Assembly: GCA_029865385.1 (NCBI GenBank)
Contig: JAOUGX010000013.1
Location: 1 to 64,000, forward strand
DNA from: Gammaproteobacteria bacterium
GTDB taxonomy: Bacteria > Pseudomonadota > Gammaproteobacteria > Steroidobacterales > Woeseiaceae
Length of the DNA stretch: 64,000 nucleotides
Reading direction: 5' to 3'
The position numbers were made by a program, and so were the translations under genes. The notes below the pieces were generated by a model. It was given only the letters and a program-made list of their open reading frames with translations. It was not told the origin of the DNA and did not search any database. How positions within the stretch are numbered: the first letter of the stretch is position 1; each line of letters starts with the position of its first letter. Shown here in pieces: positions 37,167 to 46,762 of this stretch.

Positions 37167-38189
37167 ATGGGTATTCGAACCTTCGCGATACTGATGTGTT
37201 CGGTGTCGATCCTCGCGTCCTGTGGCCAGGAGCGCCCGGAAGTACTGGAACTCAGCGGCTCGACAATGGGCACCCGGTTCAGCATCAAGCTGCCGACTTT
37301 GCCGGCAGCGGTAGACCCCGACGCGTTGCAACAGGACATTGATAACGAGCTGTTGCAGATCGAAATGCAAATGTCGACGTACCGGGTGGATTCCGACGTT
37401 TCGCAGTTCAATGTGAGTGACTCCGTCGATTGGCAATCCGTACCGGTCGAGCTGTGTAACGCGGTTGAAGAATCTCTGGTCATCAGCGAAAAAACCTCGG
37501 GCGCATTCGACATCACCGTCGGGCCGCTGGTCAATCTGTGGGGATTCGGGCCGGACGGTATCGTTCGCTCACCGCCACCCGATCGCGAAATAGAAACGGC
37601 GAAGACGCGTGTTGGATATTCGCATTTGCAGGCAGATTGTTCGAAGCCGGCGATTCGCAAGGACATTCCCCGCCTGTACCTGGATCTTTCCGCCTATGCT
37701 AAGGGTTACGCCGTGGACCGGATCAGCGAACTTCTCGACAAGATGGAAATTGCCGATTACCTGGTCGAGATAGGCGGCGAAATGAAGCTGCGTGGTTTCA
37801 ACGCCGAAAAGCAGAAATGGGCGGTCGCAATCGAGGCGCCGCTGCAGAATGAACGTCAGGTGCAGCGCATTTTTCGTATTACAAATCAATCAGTTGCAAC
37901 AAGCGGTGACTACCGGAACTTCTTCGAATCGAACGGACAAATCTTTTCCCACACGATCGATACGCGCACCGGAAGGCCAGTCAGGCACGGACTCGCGTCG
38001 GTAACCGTCGTCGCTGAAACGACCGCCATAGCCGACGCACTGGCAACCGCGCTGCTGGTTCTCGGACCGGAGGACGGCATGATGCTTGCGCAGCGAGAGG
38101 GCCTGGCCGCGTACTTCTTGATACGTACGAGCGGCGGTATCGAAGCAAAAATGTCGCCGGCTTTTGCATTGATCGGAGAGGAATCATGA
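37167..38189 (+). CDS. apbE: FAD:protein FMN transferase ApbE
   Basis: 340 residues; lipoprotein signal with SILASCGQ, Cys19 as lipidation site. Family motifs are LSGSTMGTRFSIKLP, RLYLDLSAYAKGYAVD and TIDTRTGRPVRHGLASVTVV. It transfers FMN from FAD onto Thr residues of NqrB and NqrC in the periplasm. Its place between nqrF and nqrM is standard for Na+-NQR operons. Confidence 0.95.
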   Translation: MGIRTFAILMCSVSILASCGQERPEVLELSGSTMGTRFSIKLPTLPAAVDPDALQQDIDNELLQIEMQMSTYRVDSDVSQFNVSDSVDWQSVPVELCNAVEESLVISEKTSGAFDITVGPLVNLWGFGPDGIVRSPPPDREIETAKTRVGYSHLQADCSKPAIRKDIPRLYLDLSAYAKGYAVDRISELLDKMEIADYLVEIGGEMKLRGFNAEKQKWAVAIEAPLQNERQVQRIFRITNQSVATSGDYRNFFESNGQIFSHTIDTRTGRPVRHGLASVTVVAETTAIADALATALLVLGPEDGMMLAQREGLAAYFLIRTSGGIEAKMSPAFALIGEES

Positions 38190-38359
38190 CCGTCATCGCA
38201 ACGTTCCTGCTTGCCTTTGCCATCTTGTTTGTCGTCATTGTCGGGATGGCGATAGGTGTACTGAACGGACGCAGGCCCATCAGTGGCAGTTGCGGCGGAT
38301 TGAACGGTGGTCGTTGCGACCTGTGTAGCGGAAGTTGCGTCGAGGAGACGGAACGATGA
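38186..38359 (+). CDS. nqrM: Na+-NQR maturation protein NqrM (DUF539)
   Basis: 57 residues, overlapping apbE and the CBS-domain gene by ATGA on each side. One N-terminal membrane helix (FLLAFAILFVVIVGMAIGVL), then SGSCGG and GGRCDLCSGSC, four cysteines at 36, 44, 47 and 51. NqrM is required to load the iron centre of the NqrD/NqrE pair. The protein is somewhat shorter than most homologues but keeps all Cys. Confidence 0.92.
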   Translation: MTVIATFLLAFAILFVVIVGMAIGVLNGRRPISGSCGGLNGGRCDLCSGSCVEETER

Positions 38360-38760
38360 ATCAGAAACCGGGCCTGGTCAGGGACTACATGGCAAAACAC
38401 CTCGTCTCTTTTTCGCCGGACATGGATGTGCTGGATGCAATCCACGAACTCGTTCGCCACCGCATTGCGGGCGCGCCCGTCGTCGATGAGCACGGCGACC
38501 TGGTCGGCATGCTGTCGGAACTGGATTGCATGAGGGTTGCGCTGAATGCCGGCTACTACAGTCAGCGCGGCGGCCCGGTTGCCAACTACATGAGCAAAGG
38601 CGTGGAGACAATCGATGCCGACATGAGCATCATCGATCTGGCGCAAAAATTTCTCGAATCCAGTTACCGGCGGTTTCCCGTGATGAAAAACAACCGCCTC
38701 GTAGGTCAGATCAGCCGCCGCGACGTACTGCGAGCATTACAGGCGCTCGCTGCCGGCTAG
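38356..38760 (+). CDS. two-CBS-domain protein at the end of the nqr operon
   Basis: 134 residues, two CBS motifs in tandem: VRDYMAKHLVSFSPDMDVLD to VVDEHGDLVGMLSE, and YMSKGVETIDADMSIIDLAQ to FPVMKNNRLVGQISRRDVLR. No other domain. Stand-alone CBS pairs often bind adenine nucleotides and modulate partners. Coupling to nqrM by ATGA suggests a role linked to Na+-NQR, which is inference. It is convergent with the next gene, overlapping by 4 bp. Confidence 0.85.
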   Translation: MNQKPGLVRDYMAKHLVSFSPDMDVLDAIHELVRHRIAGAPVVDEHGDLVGMLSELDCMRVALNAGYYSQRGGPVANYMSKGVETIDADMSIIDLAQKFLESSYRRFPVMKNNRLVGQISRRDVLRALQALAAG

Positions 38761-40454
38761 ATGCGTTGGAATGGTCCGGTTAGCTTGTCACGATTCAGCA
38801 ATCTCGCGACCAGCAACAAGGCGCCACCGACGAAAACGAGCGCCACGAACAGGCTGGCGGGTTGACCATTGGGGAAATCCTCGAGGAACAGCTTGATTGC
38901 CACGAGAATCAGCACCGGGTAGACCAGCCAGCGCGCTTCCGGCCAGCGTTTGAAGCGGCTCGACAGCGCCAGCGTAACTGACGATACGGAAAGGACCGCG
39001 GTGCGCAATGCAGCCAGTACGGCAAGGCTTGGCTTCGCTCCGCCTGTGTCAGCGAGTATTGGCGCCAGGTAGACGACCATGAGTCCGCCCACCTCCCAAA
39101 CGGATAATGCCAGGACGATCAGCTGCGGCATGCCGGCGAAAATGCCCCAGCGTTCAGAATGTTGCGCAACCGGCAGAAAGAGACAAACCACGGTCGTCAT
39201 TGCAATGCCCAGGTGCCAGGGTGCCGCGGCAGGCCATGCGGTGGCGACATCTCCCGCCAGGGCCTGAAATCCGGCAGCGAGGATGCCGGAGCTCACGCCT
39301 GCAGCGAGCAACAGAATCGTGCATTGCAGGCTCAACGCCACCCAGCCGGTCCGGCCGCTGAACCAGGCCATCATGAGGGCCATCAGCGACCAGACTGCGG
39401 CAGCCGTAGCCGGCCGCAGAATCAACGAGCTACCGAGGATGACGAACAGCAAGCCGAGTGTTGAATAGTAAAAAAAATTGATCCCGCGGACGCTGCGGGT
39501 AAGCGGCGAGAGTGCCAGCGCGTAAGCGCAGCCACCCAATACGGCACTCAGCAGGCCGATCAGAGTCAGGTCGAACTGGCCCGCGTCAGAAGCAACGCTG
39601 GCTGCCCAGAATGCGATCGCGGCGGCAATGACTGCCTGCACTGTTTCAAAAATACCGACGTCGCTGCCGCGAATGTGCGACCGAATAACGAAGCTCAGCA
39701 AATAGGCGATCAGTAGCACCGTAGCAAGCAACGCGGCAACGTCGGCCTCCAGCGACCATTGATCGCTGCTGCTGAAGACCACCAAGGCCACTACGCTCGC
39801 GTTGGCTCCGAGGGCACCGAGCCATTGCAGGCCCAGCCATTGCCGCTGATAAACGACCCACAGCGAGCCGAGCCCGAGCATGAGCAAAAACGCCGACACA
39901 ACAATGGCGTCGTGCGACACGATCATTACTGAAAACGCCGTGATGAGTCCGCCACCCGTCGCCAGCCACGCAAGCGTTCTCAGATTTCGTGTCGCAGCCA
40001 CCGCGAGAGCCATCGCACAATACACGGTCAGCGCGATCGTGCCCTGCTGACCCGTCAGCAGATCGAATTTGGAAATCGCCTCGACGAGCAAAGGCAACGC
40101 CAGCAAAACGGAGGTGCCGCCGTAAAACGCGGCGCTGGCTCGCTGACTTTGGGTGCTGGCTTTGCGAAAGGCGATAGCCAGCCAGAAAAACGCATAGCTC
40201 GCACCCATGAAAATACCGACGCCCGTCGGGACGAACTGAAAGTCGGTGATGGCACGCAACAGGTAGGCGCCGCCAAAAATGAGTAGCACACGCCCAATGT
40301 GGGTCGATGCGTTTGCAACAAAATCCTCACCGAGCGACGGCTCGGGTGCCCCGCGAGTGATTGCCGTCTCTGCCGATACTGCACCTTCAAGAGCGCTCAA
40401 CCGCTTTTCAACGGCGCTTACCCGGGATTCCAGTTTGGCGACGCGATCTTGCAT
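38757..40454 (-). CDS. DUF2339-like polytopic membrane protein
   Basis: 565 residues. An N-terminal coiled coil (LESRVSAVEKRLSALEGAVS) and about 16-18 hydrophobic segments follow. This layout is typical of the DUF2339 family, though the protein is shorter than the largest members. Function unknown. It stands alone on the minus strand between the nqr operon and the cytochrome operon and has no obvious redox motif. Confidence 0.7.
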   Translation of the reverse strand: MQDRVAKLESRVSAVEKRLSALEGAVSAETAITRGAPEPSLGEDFVANASTHIGRVLLIFGGAYLLRAITDFQFVPTGVGIFMGASYAFFWLAIAFRKASTQSQRASAAFYGGTSVLLALPLLVEAISKFDLLTGQQGTIALTVYCAMALAVAATRNLRTLAWLATGGGLITAFSVMIVSHDAIVVSAFLLMLGLGSLWVVYQRQWLGLQWLGALGANASVVALVVFSSSDQWSLEADVAALLATVLLIAYLLSFVIRSHIRGSDVGIFETVQAVIAAAIAFWAASVASDAGQFDLTLIGLLSAVLGGCAYALALSPLTRSVRGINFFYYSTLGLLFVILGSSLILRPATAAAVWSLMALMMAWFSGRTGWVALSLQCTILLLAAGVSSGILAAGFQALAGDVATAWPAAAPWHLGIAMTTVVCLFLPVAQHSERWGIFAGMPQLIVLALSVWEVGGLMVVYLAPILADTGGAKPSLAVLAALRTAVLSVSSVTLALSSRFKRWPEARWLVYPVLILVAIKLFLEDFPNGQPASLFVALVFVGGALLLVARLLNRDKLTGPFQRI

Positions 40455-40507
40455 TCCTGTGCCAACTTGCGACCAGGCACTGCGAGCCCGATCAATTCAC
40501 AGATAGT

Positions 40508-41764
40508 TTATCGATTCTCTCCGACATTCCTCCGCAGCGATGGTACGAACTTGTTGATGATCCAGAAAAGCACGAACGGCGTTGCGATCACCGTCAATGC
40601 TCCAAACAGGCCTTCTTTGAAAGTCTCAATGCTGTGCGGAATGATGGGTATGTGGTAGTGCATGTAGCCCGAGAAAGACAGGGAAAATGCCTGGCCGCCG
40701 ATCACGACATTCCAGCGCATCATGAAGACGCCGAACAGCACCAGCAACAGTGCCAGAACAGTTCGCTTCATCGTGCGACCCGGCAATATCAACAGAATGA
40801 ACGGCACAAGATTTCCGAGCGTGTACTGCAGCACGAATATGTTCATGAAGTCCTTTCCGTACATCACCGATCGCAGGATGTCCCAGGATTTCATTGCTGT
40901 GTAGCCGCGAAAAATCAAATCCAGTATTTCCAGGCTGATCGCCGCCACGAGGAACCCGAGCAGATATCTTGCCGACTTGGTGATGACATCCACTTCCGCA
41001 CCCTTTATGTCACGGGCCTCGATAGTCCCGCCGCCTCGTCGCTCGCGAAAGGCCCGCCATTCCATGATGATGATGTAGGTCAGCATGCATAATGCAATGC
41101 CTGATACGACAGCCGACATGATAAAAATCACTGGCATCAGCGGTGACATCCACAATGCATTGGCTTTGACGGAGCCGAATATGAAACCGGCATAGCCGTG
41201 CAGGAAGCAGGCAACCGGAATGCCGATTGCCGCCAGTATTTTGGCCGCTTTTTTGTCTATTCTGATCGCACCATCGCTGACATCGTAAGCACCTATAGTA
41301 AGGACTCGATAGACACTGCGACTCATCGCATTCGAAAGCCCGGGCTTGCCCTTCAGTGAATGAACCTGCTCGACGAAGTACTGGCGATAGACGAACCAGA
41401 TCTCGCTGAGGACGATCAGCCCATAGGTCGTAAATACGATACCAAATGCTGCTATCGCCGACGTGAAGTGCGGAGTCAGCAATGGTTCCATGGCGCGTGT
41501 CGGCTGTTGCAGATGCAGCAACAGTGGCAATGCGGCAACGGGCAGTAAAGCCAGCGAAAACACCAGGGAGAACTGTGCAATTTCCTTGAGCTCTTTTTGA
41601 CCGAATACGTGATAAAGCGATGACAGAACGAAAGCACCCGCCACAAGTCCGGTCATGTATGGATACATGACGATCTGGATACTCCAGTAGATGAATTCAT
41701 TAGGGTATACGAACAATTCCTTGACGGTCCATTCTGCTCCGTGAACGATTACGTCTGCGGACAT
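40508..41764 (-). CDS. NrfD/PsrC-family quinol-interacting membrane subunit
   Basis: 418 residues with about ten membrane helices. The C-terminal MRWNVVIGGQAFSLSFSGYM segment is characteristic of the DsrP/NrfD branch. Members exchange electrons between quinol and a periplasmic four-cluster ferredoxin, here the product of 41769-42539. It is the last gene of a five-gene cytochrome operon (46608 to 40508). Electron direction is not decided by sequence. Confidence 0.9.
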   Translation of the reverse strand: MSADVIVHGAEWTVKELFVYPNEFIYWSIQIVMYPYMTGLVAGAFVLSSLYHVFGQKELKEIAQFSLVFSLALLPVAALPLLLHLQQPTRAMEPLLTPHFTSAIAAFGIVFTTYGLIVLSEIWFVYRQYFVEQVHSLKGKPGLSNAMSRSVYRVLTIGAYDVSDGAIRIDKKAAKILAAIGIPVACFLHGYAGFIFGSVKANALWMSPLMPVIFIMSAVVSGIALCMLTYIIIMEWRAFRERRGGGTIEARDIKGAEVDVITKSARYLLGFLVAAISLEILDLIFRGYTAMKSWDILRSVMYGKDFMNIFVLQYTLGNLVPFILLILPGRTMKRTVLALLLVLFGVFMMRWNVVIGGQAFSLSFSGYMHYHIPIIPHSIETFKEGLFGALTVIATPFVLFWIINKFVPSLRRNVGENR

Positions 41765-41768
41765 GAAA

Positions 41769-42539
41769 TCACCTCACGTTGAAGTCGAGACCGAGATAAA
41801 AGACATGCGGTTTCGTGCCATATTCGTCTTTCAAGACCGCCACTCTTTCGGTCGTAATGATTTTGGTAACAGGATCGTCGGGATCCTCCAGGTTGGCCAG
41901 TCGGCGAGCGCCGAAAGAACAGCACTCGACGCAGGCCGGCTGCATGCCTTTTGTGATCCGGTGGTAACAGAAGTTGCACTTGTCGGCGACCTTTTGTTCC
42001 GGGTGAAAAAACCGGACGCCATAAGGACAGGCCATGATGCAATAGCCGCAACCGATGCACCAATTTCTATCAATCAATACGACGCCGTCATTCGTCTGGT
42101 AGGTTGCTCCAACGGGACATACCTGAACGCAGGGCGGATTGTCACACTGATTGCAAAGTTTCGGCACGAAAAATGCCTTATCGATATTCTTGGGATCGAT
42201 TTCTTCGTCGCGTATTTTGTCGTCGATGTACCCATCGCGGCCACCCAGCGGCGAGTCGATATGGGTCTCGCCGTCTTTGGTGATTACGTAGCGCTCGACC
42301 CAGGTTCGCGTTACTGGCGCATCGTAGGGAATCTCATTTTCGGTCTTGCAGGCCTTTACACATAAGCCACAGCCGGTGCATTTCTGTGTATCGACCAGAA
42401 ACGCCCATCTCACTTTTGAGCCGTCGATGGCTGCTTTGGCTTCCTCTGGACTCAGCAAGACAAATGCGCTCAGTGGCATGACAGATGCCAGCGTTCCGCC
42501 CATCGCTTCTTTTAAGAAGTCTCTCCGTGAACAACTCAT
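41769..42539 (-). CDS. periplasmic four-cluster ferredoxin (DsrO/NrfC/PsrB-like)
   Basis: 256 residues with a Tat signal (CSRRDFLKEAMGG). Four [4Fe-4S] sets: CTGCGLCVKAC, CNQCDNPPCVQVCP, CIGCGYCIMACP and CNFC..ACVECC. Spacing fits the DsrO/NrfC family, which sits on the periplasmic face of the NrfD subunit. The start overlaps the stop of the tetraheme gene (ATGA) and its stop lies 4 bp before the nrfD-like gene, so the three form one module. Confidence 0.92.
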   Translation of the reverse strand: MSCSRRDFLKEAMGGTLASVMPLSAFVLLSPEEAKAAIDGSKVRWAFLVDTQKCTGCGLCVKACKTENEIPYDAPVTRTWVERYVITKDGETHIDSPLGGRDGYIDDKIRDEEIDPKNIDKAFFVPKLCNQCDNPPCVQVCPVGATYQTNDGVVLIDRNWCIGCGYCIMACPYGVRFFHPEQKVADKCNFCYHRITKGMQPACVECCSFGARRLANLEDPDDPVTKIITTERVAVLKDEYGTKPHVFYLGLDFNVR

Positions 42540-43006
42540 GTCTCATCTCCCTGCGGTTTGTGCGGGTTATGACATTCAGAGCATTCGCGTCTGCGCTTGT
42601 GCATCCGGTTACTGATTTGCGGAGCCTGTTCCCGGGCACTGTGTGGATAGCCGAGCGATGCGTGGCAGCGAAGGCACAGCTCGCGCGTGGTATCTATCGG
42701 CAGTAACTCGACCACATCCGGATGGTTAACGCCTGGCCCATGACAGTTTTCGCACTCGACCGCCGCATGTGGCGAGTTGTTAAGTGACTGTACGTTCTCT
42801 TCGTGACATTCGACGCAGGTTTCCCGGCCCTGGTACTTGACCGGAAAATCCTTCCACTCCTGTACATTGCTGAGTCGGTAAAATCCGTAGGTGAAGTTCC
42901 GTCCGTGAATACCGAAGTCGTCCGGCACAAGGAACAGGCGCGCGACCAGGATTGCCGCAACCAGTCCGATCGCTACCCACAACGGGCGCAGTACGTGCCA
43001 CTTCAT
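42536..43006 (-). CDS. membrane-anchored tetraheme cytochrome c
   Basis: 156 residues; one N-terminal anchor (LWVAIGLVAAILVARLFLV), then four CxxCH sites: CVECH, CENCH, CLRCH, CSECH. The HNPH after the last site is typical of multiheme electron carriers. It should pass electrons between the ferredoxin/NrfD pair and other periplasmic cytochromes. Translation is coupled to the ferredoxin gene. The 169-bp gap before it (43007-43175) shows no gene. Confidence 0.88.
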   Translation of the reverse strand: MKWHVLRPLWVAIGLVAAILVARLFLVPDDFGIHGRNFTYGFYRLSNVQEWKDFPVKYQGRETCVECHEENVQSLNNSPHAAVECENCHGPGVNHPDVVELLPIDTTRELCLRCHASLGYPHSAREQAPQISNRMHKRRRECSECHNPHKPQGDET

Positions 43007-43175
43007 CTTCGTCGCTCCCGCAACACACCAAAGTCGCGAACGGTCTATGTGCTGTCGATGTCACACCGCCCCCGCGCAAAAGCCGGTTCATCGATTGCAC
43101 GATTCATTGTTCTCAGCCAGTAGGAATACGTAGCAGGACGATATCCCACAATACGTATTAGCCGTAGTGAGCGTC

Positions 43176-44579
43176 CTATGGGTGCAGATCTGAAAGTATC
43201 CGGGGATTCTCTTCTTTCTCCGCGAGCACGATGTGGCAGGTGTCGCAGTCGCGCGATATCACTTCTCGATCCTCCGTTCGCAGTTTCTTCCCATGACAAC
43301 GGAAACAGCCCGGCGATCGCTCGTGACCGACATGTTCCGGATAGGTGTTCCACCAGACCTTCATATTCGGAAATACGTTGTTCGCATAGATATCGCCGAG
43401 CGCCGCTGCTGCTGCACTAACGTCGTCCTGCCTGTCAGTGGTAATCGCGGGATAATTGGCGGCGTAGTACTGGGTCAATTGCTCAGCGACAGCCTTGCGC
43501 GCTTCGTCGTGAGACTCATACTCCGCGTCGATGATGCGCAGGCCCTCGCGCTTTACGAATGGCAGCGACTGATCGATTGCACCGGACTTGATAGCGAGAT
43601 CGATCTCGGTATCGGGTGGTTGGTATTTGTGGCTGGGCCGGTTGTGGCAGTCGACGCAGTCCATGAGCCGCCATACACCTTCATCTTCGGGCGCTTTTCG
43701 ATCCGTGAAAACTTTTGCCGTCCCGTCGGCATTCTTGTATTCCACTTCGTAGATATTCTCGCGCGTCTCGTCCGACCGGTAGCGAATACTGACGCCCGGA
43801 TCGACATGCCAGTGAATGCCGGAGGACTGCTGGCCCTCGGCGCCGCCAACCTTCAGCAGCAGCGCGGTCGTCAACTGCGTGTTTGCCTCGTCGTCGGCAT
43901 AGCGCGTCTTGATTGCGAGCTTGTCGCCAACGAAGCGATCCGGCCAGTGACACTGTTCGCAGGTTTCCCGAGCCGGGCGAAGGTCGTGAAGCGGCGTCGG
44001 AATCGGACGCGGATAAAGATCGAACGCAACAGCCACGAGCTGCCAAGCGCCGTCGAGCTTCGATTTGACGAACCAGTCGGCGCCGGGACCAATATGACAA
44101 TCGGCACAGGCAACCCGCGAATGCGACGACCGCTGATAAGCGGTATGTTCGGGCTCCATGACCGAGTGGCAAGCGAGGCCGCAGAACTCGACTGACTCCA
44201 TCACCTCGACGCCCTTGTAAGTGGCACCCGCGAGTATGACGATATTGATCATTGTTGCCCCCAGCAGCACAAACAACCAGCGGCGCGTCTTGGGGACATT
44301 CAGGTCAAACACGGGCAGCAGCAGCGTTTTCTCATCGCCATGAACACGATGTAGTTTGCGGCGATACAACAGCGCACCGACCGGAATCAGTATCAACCCG
44401 GTAACAAACAGCACGGGCAGGATGAGGTATGTGAGGATGCCGAGATACGGGCCGCCCTCGAAGCCGAGCTGTTCCATGAAAAACAGGCTGATGATGAGAA
44501 CAAGGCTCGCGATCGCGAGACCGGTTCCGGCCAGACTGATGCCGTTGCGTGTGATCGACGCAAGAAAATTTCTGAACAT
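43176..44579 (-). CDS. NapC/NirT-type multiheme cytochrome, ImcH-like
   Basis: 467 residues from the ATG at 44579 (AGAGGATAACC before it); an upstream in-frame start at 44636 is less likely. Three membrane helices in the first 140 residues, then a NapC/NirT-like region. The first site is an unusual CGLACH (CX3CH), followed by five CxxCH: CADCH, CEQCH, CVDCH, CFRCH, CDTCH. SVMEPEHTAYQRSSHSRVAC and CHIGPGADWFVKSKL are family text. Three helices plus NapC-like and extra hemes resemble Geobacter ImcH, a quinol oxidase for extracellular electron transfer, which has seven hemes. Orthology is not proven. Confidence 0.85.
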   Translation of the reverse strand: MFRNFLASITRNGISLAGTGLAIASLVLIISLFFMEQLGFEGGPYLGILTYLILPVLFVTGLILIPVGALLYRRKLHRVHGDEKTLLLPVFDLNVPKTRRWLFVLLGATMINIVILAGATYKGVEVMESVEFCGLACHSVMEPEHTAYQRSSHSRVACADCHIGPGADWFVKSKLDGAWQLVAVAFDLYPRPIPTPLHDLRPARETCEQCHWPDRFVGDKLAIKTRYADDEANTQLTTALLLKVGGAEGQQSSGIHWHVDPGVSIRYRSDETRENIYEVEYKNADGTAKVFTDRKAPEDEGVWRLMDCVDCHNRPSHKYQPPDTEIDLAIKSGAIDQSLPFVKREGLRIIDAEYESHDEARKAVAEQLTQYYAANYPAITTDRQDDVSAAAAALGDIYANNVFPNMKVWWNTYPEHVGHERSPGCFRCHGKKLRTEDREVISRDCDTCHIVLAEKEENPRILSDLHP

Positions 44580-44667
44580 GGTTATCCTCTGTGTTCCTTT
44601 GGTCCGTGCTTTATTTTTGCTTGTGTTTTCGACCAACCGGGCCGGATACTTTTGTTCCCGACCGTGA

Positions 44668-46608
44668 TCAGTGGGTCAGCAGCGCCCAGATTATCCCGAC
44701 TGCCAGAAAGACGCCAATGGTGAGGAAAACCGTTCCCCAGACATAGGCTCTTCGACGTTCCTCCGCTGTTGGAGGATCGACAAGATAGCTTTGCAGTTCG
44801 TTGTTGTCGACGAGCCGCTGATACTCGAGAGGCCGCTCGGATTTGAAGTGCTCAAGGGACATCTTGCCAGTGAAGATCACCGTATCCATCGGGAAGGTCT
44901 CCGGCCGCAGGTGCGTGTGGAAGAAGTGGAACACGAAAATAAAGCCAGTCGCGAGCAGTGCTTCGTCGCTATGAATAACGTAGGCAGCATTGATCGTCCA
45001 GCCTGGCAGGAATGTCGTGAAAACCATCGGCAACCACAACATCAGGCCCGACAGCCCGATAATCATTACGCCCCAGAAAACGGCCAGGTAATCGAACTTC
45101 TCGATATAGTTCCAGCGGTCATTGCCAGGGCGCTTTCCCAGGTACAGGAAATATCGGAAATTGGCGAGGATATCGGCAATATCCTTTGGCTGCGGCATCA
45201 TCGAATTGGGCCCCCAGAACAGGCCGCGTTCGCGCCTTACTACCCAACGGACAAACAGATTGCCGAGATGAAACAGCATGTAACCGAAGGTGCCAATCGC
45301 GGCAACGCGGTGAATGAACCCGGCCGACTCGACGCCGCCAAGCAGACTCATCAACTGTTGCGCCCAAGCGGCGTCATGAAACTTAAGCGGCAGACCCGTT
45401 AAGGCAAGCAGCAGGAAGGTAACGATAATGATCAGGTGAATTCGAATGTCCATCGTCGAAAAACGTCGGATGTACTGGCCGTTTTCCTGCGGCCCCCGGC
45501 GGAATTCGCCGCGCATCGCGCCGACGAGTGTGCGTTGCAGCCAGAACAGATCGTGCAGACCGAAGAAACTGAATACGGCAATCAGCAGGCCGGTCATGAA
45601 TATCCAGACAATGTACACGTAGTAGTTGTCGTCCGGGTTCGTCGGATCGTTATGCGGATCGAAGGTGAGAAGCGATGCGGTCACACCTTCATGGCAGGCA
45701 CCGCAGGTCTCGACCAGGTTGTCGGGATGTACGCTCGATCGCGGATCGTCCGCGCCCAGGTTCCTGTGCGGCGTATGGCAGTCGGCACAGGTTGCTCCGC
45801 GAACGAAGCCGAGCTCGTTTGCCTTGCCATGGAAACTGTCCCGGAATGTCGTCAGATATTCGGCGTGACATTCGCCGCAGACGTCGGCGGAGGCCAGGCG
45901 CGCCTCCGACCTGGTCGGATCTGCGATCTTGTGCGACGCGTGACAATCGATGCAGACCGGGCCCTCCTCGCCTGCCTGCCAGGCCAGACCATGGGCACTT
46001 TCGGATTTCCATTCCTCGAACAACAACAAGTGACAGGAACCGCATACGTCCGGGCTCTTGAAATGCGAGGTGGCCGCCTTGTCTCCGTCCGCCTCGACGA
46101 TGCCGTGGGCGCCGTGACAGTCGCTGCAACTCGGCGCATCAATCAACCCGGAGAGCAACAGTGCCTTGCCATGCTCACTCGTCAGGTAGCTGTCGATCAG
46201 CGATTCCGGCTCGTCGTGGCAGCCGCCACAGTACCTGATCTGGTTGACCGGAGAGACGGCCGAGGCGAGGTCGTCAACCTTGTGAATTTCGTGGGGAGCG
46301 CCGTGGCAGTCCAGGCAACTTGCCTTGCCGCCGTGGATGCTGCGACCGACTTCACGACTCTGGCGCCGATGGCAGTCACTGCAGCTTTGATCGCCCAGGG
46401 GTTCGAGATCCTGGCCTTTATGCTCCGCTGTCACCCCGGAATGGCAATCGCTGCAGCTCAGGTCCGGATGTGCTGATGACCTGAAAATGCCAGCATCGTG
46501 ACAGCCGGCACAGTCGATTTCCTGAGCCTCGGCGGGTGACGCAAGGATTGCCAGACCAAGCAAGAAGACAACGGGGAAACCGCCATGGACGCGAGTGATC
46601 GGAAACAT
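44668..46608 (-). CDS. 11-heme cytochrome c fused to cytochrome b, CbcL-like
   Basis: 646 residues. After a signal peptide, eleven CxxCH motifs occur at residues 33, 52, 76, 98, 127, 161, 189, 219, 244, 274 and 302. A membrane part follows from about residue 330. It holds a five-helix cytochrome b561/FdnI/HydC-like region with His residues in helices ([60 protein letters not shown]) able to hold two b hemes. The c-plus-HydC fusion matches the plan of Geobacter CbcL, an inner-membrane quinol oxidase for extracellular acceptors. It is the first gene of the five-gene operon, 88 bp before the ImcH-like gene. Confidence 0.88.
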   Translation of the reverse strand: MFPITRVHGGFPVVFLLGLAILASPAEAQEIDCAGCHDAGIFRSSAHPDLSCSDCHSGVTAEHKGQDLEPLGDQSCSDCHRRQSREVGRSIHGGKASCLDCHGAPHEIHKVDDLASAVSPVNQIRYCGGCHDEPESLIDSYLTSEHGKALLLSGLIDAPSCSDCHGAHGIVEADGDKAATSHFKSPDVCGSCHLLLFEEWKSESAHGLAWQAGEEGPVCIDCHASHKIADPTRSEARLASADVCGECHAEYLTTFRDSFHGKANELGFVRGATCADCHTPHRNLGADDPRSSVHPDNLVETCGACHEGVTASLLTFDPHNDPTNPDDNYYVYIVWIFMTGLLIAVFSFFGLHDLFWLQRTLVGAMRGEFRRGPQENGQYIRRFSTMDIRIHLIIIVTFLLLALTGLPLKFHDAAWAQQLMSLLGGVESAGFIHRVAAIGTFGYMLFHLGNLFVRWVVRRERGLFWGPNSMMPQPKDIADILANFRYFLYLGKRPGNDRWNYIEKFDYLAVFWGVMIIGLSGLMLWLPMVFTTFLPGWTINAAYVIHSDEALLATGFIFVFHFFHTHLRPETFPMDTVIFTGKMSLEHFKSERPLEYQRLVDNNELQSYLVDPPTAEERRRAYVWGTVFLTIGVFLAVGIIWALLTH

Positions 46609-46762
46609 CGTTAGAAACTCAGAAACAGGCCGTTGCCTCTAAGTATTGGAATCACTCACAAATCACAATGGGTGTTTTCCGAAGTCGGGTCGCCACAGCG
46701 ATTATCGGCAGGAAATTCGGCGAGCAGACGCTCAAGCCTGCTCGCCGGCATGTCGATTTTGT

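Noticed and set aside
46650-46672. CRP-like half site upstream of the 11-heme gene
   Set aside because: Only one half (TGTGA) matches; the other half differs in at least three of five positions.
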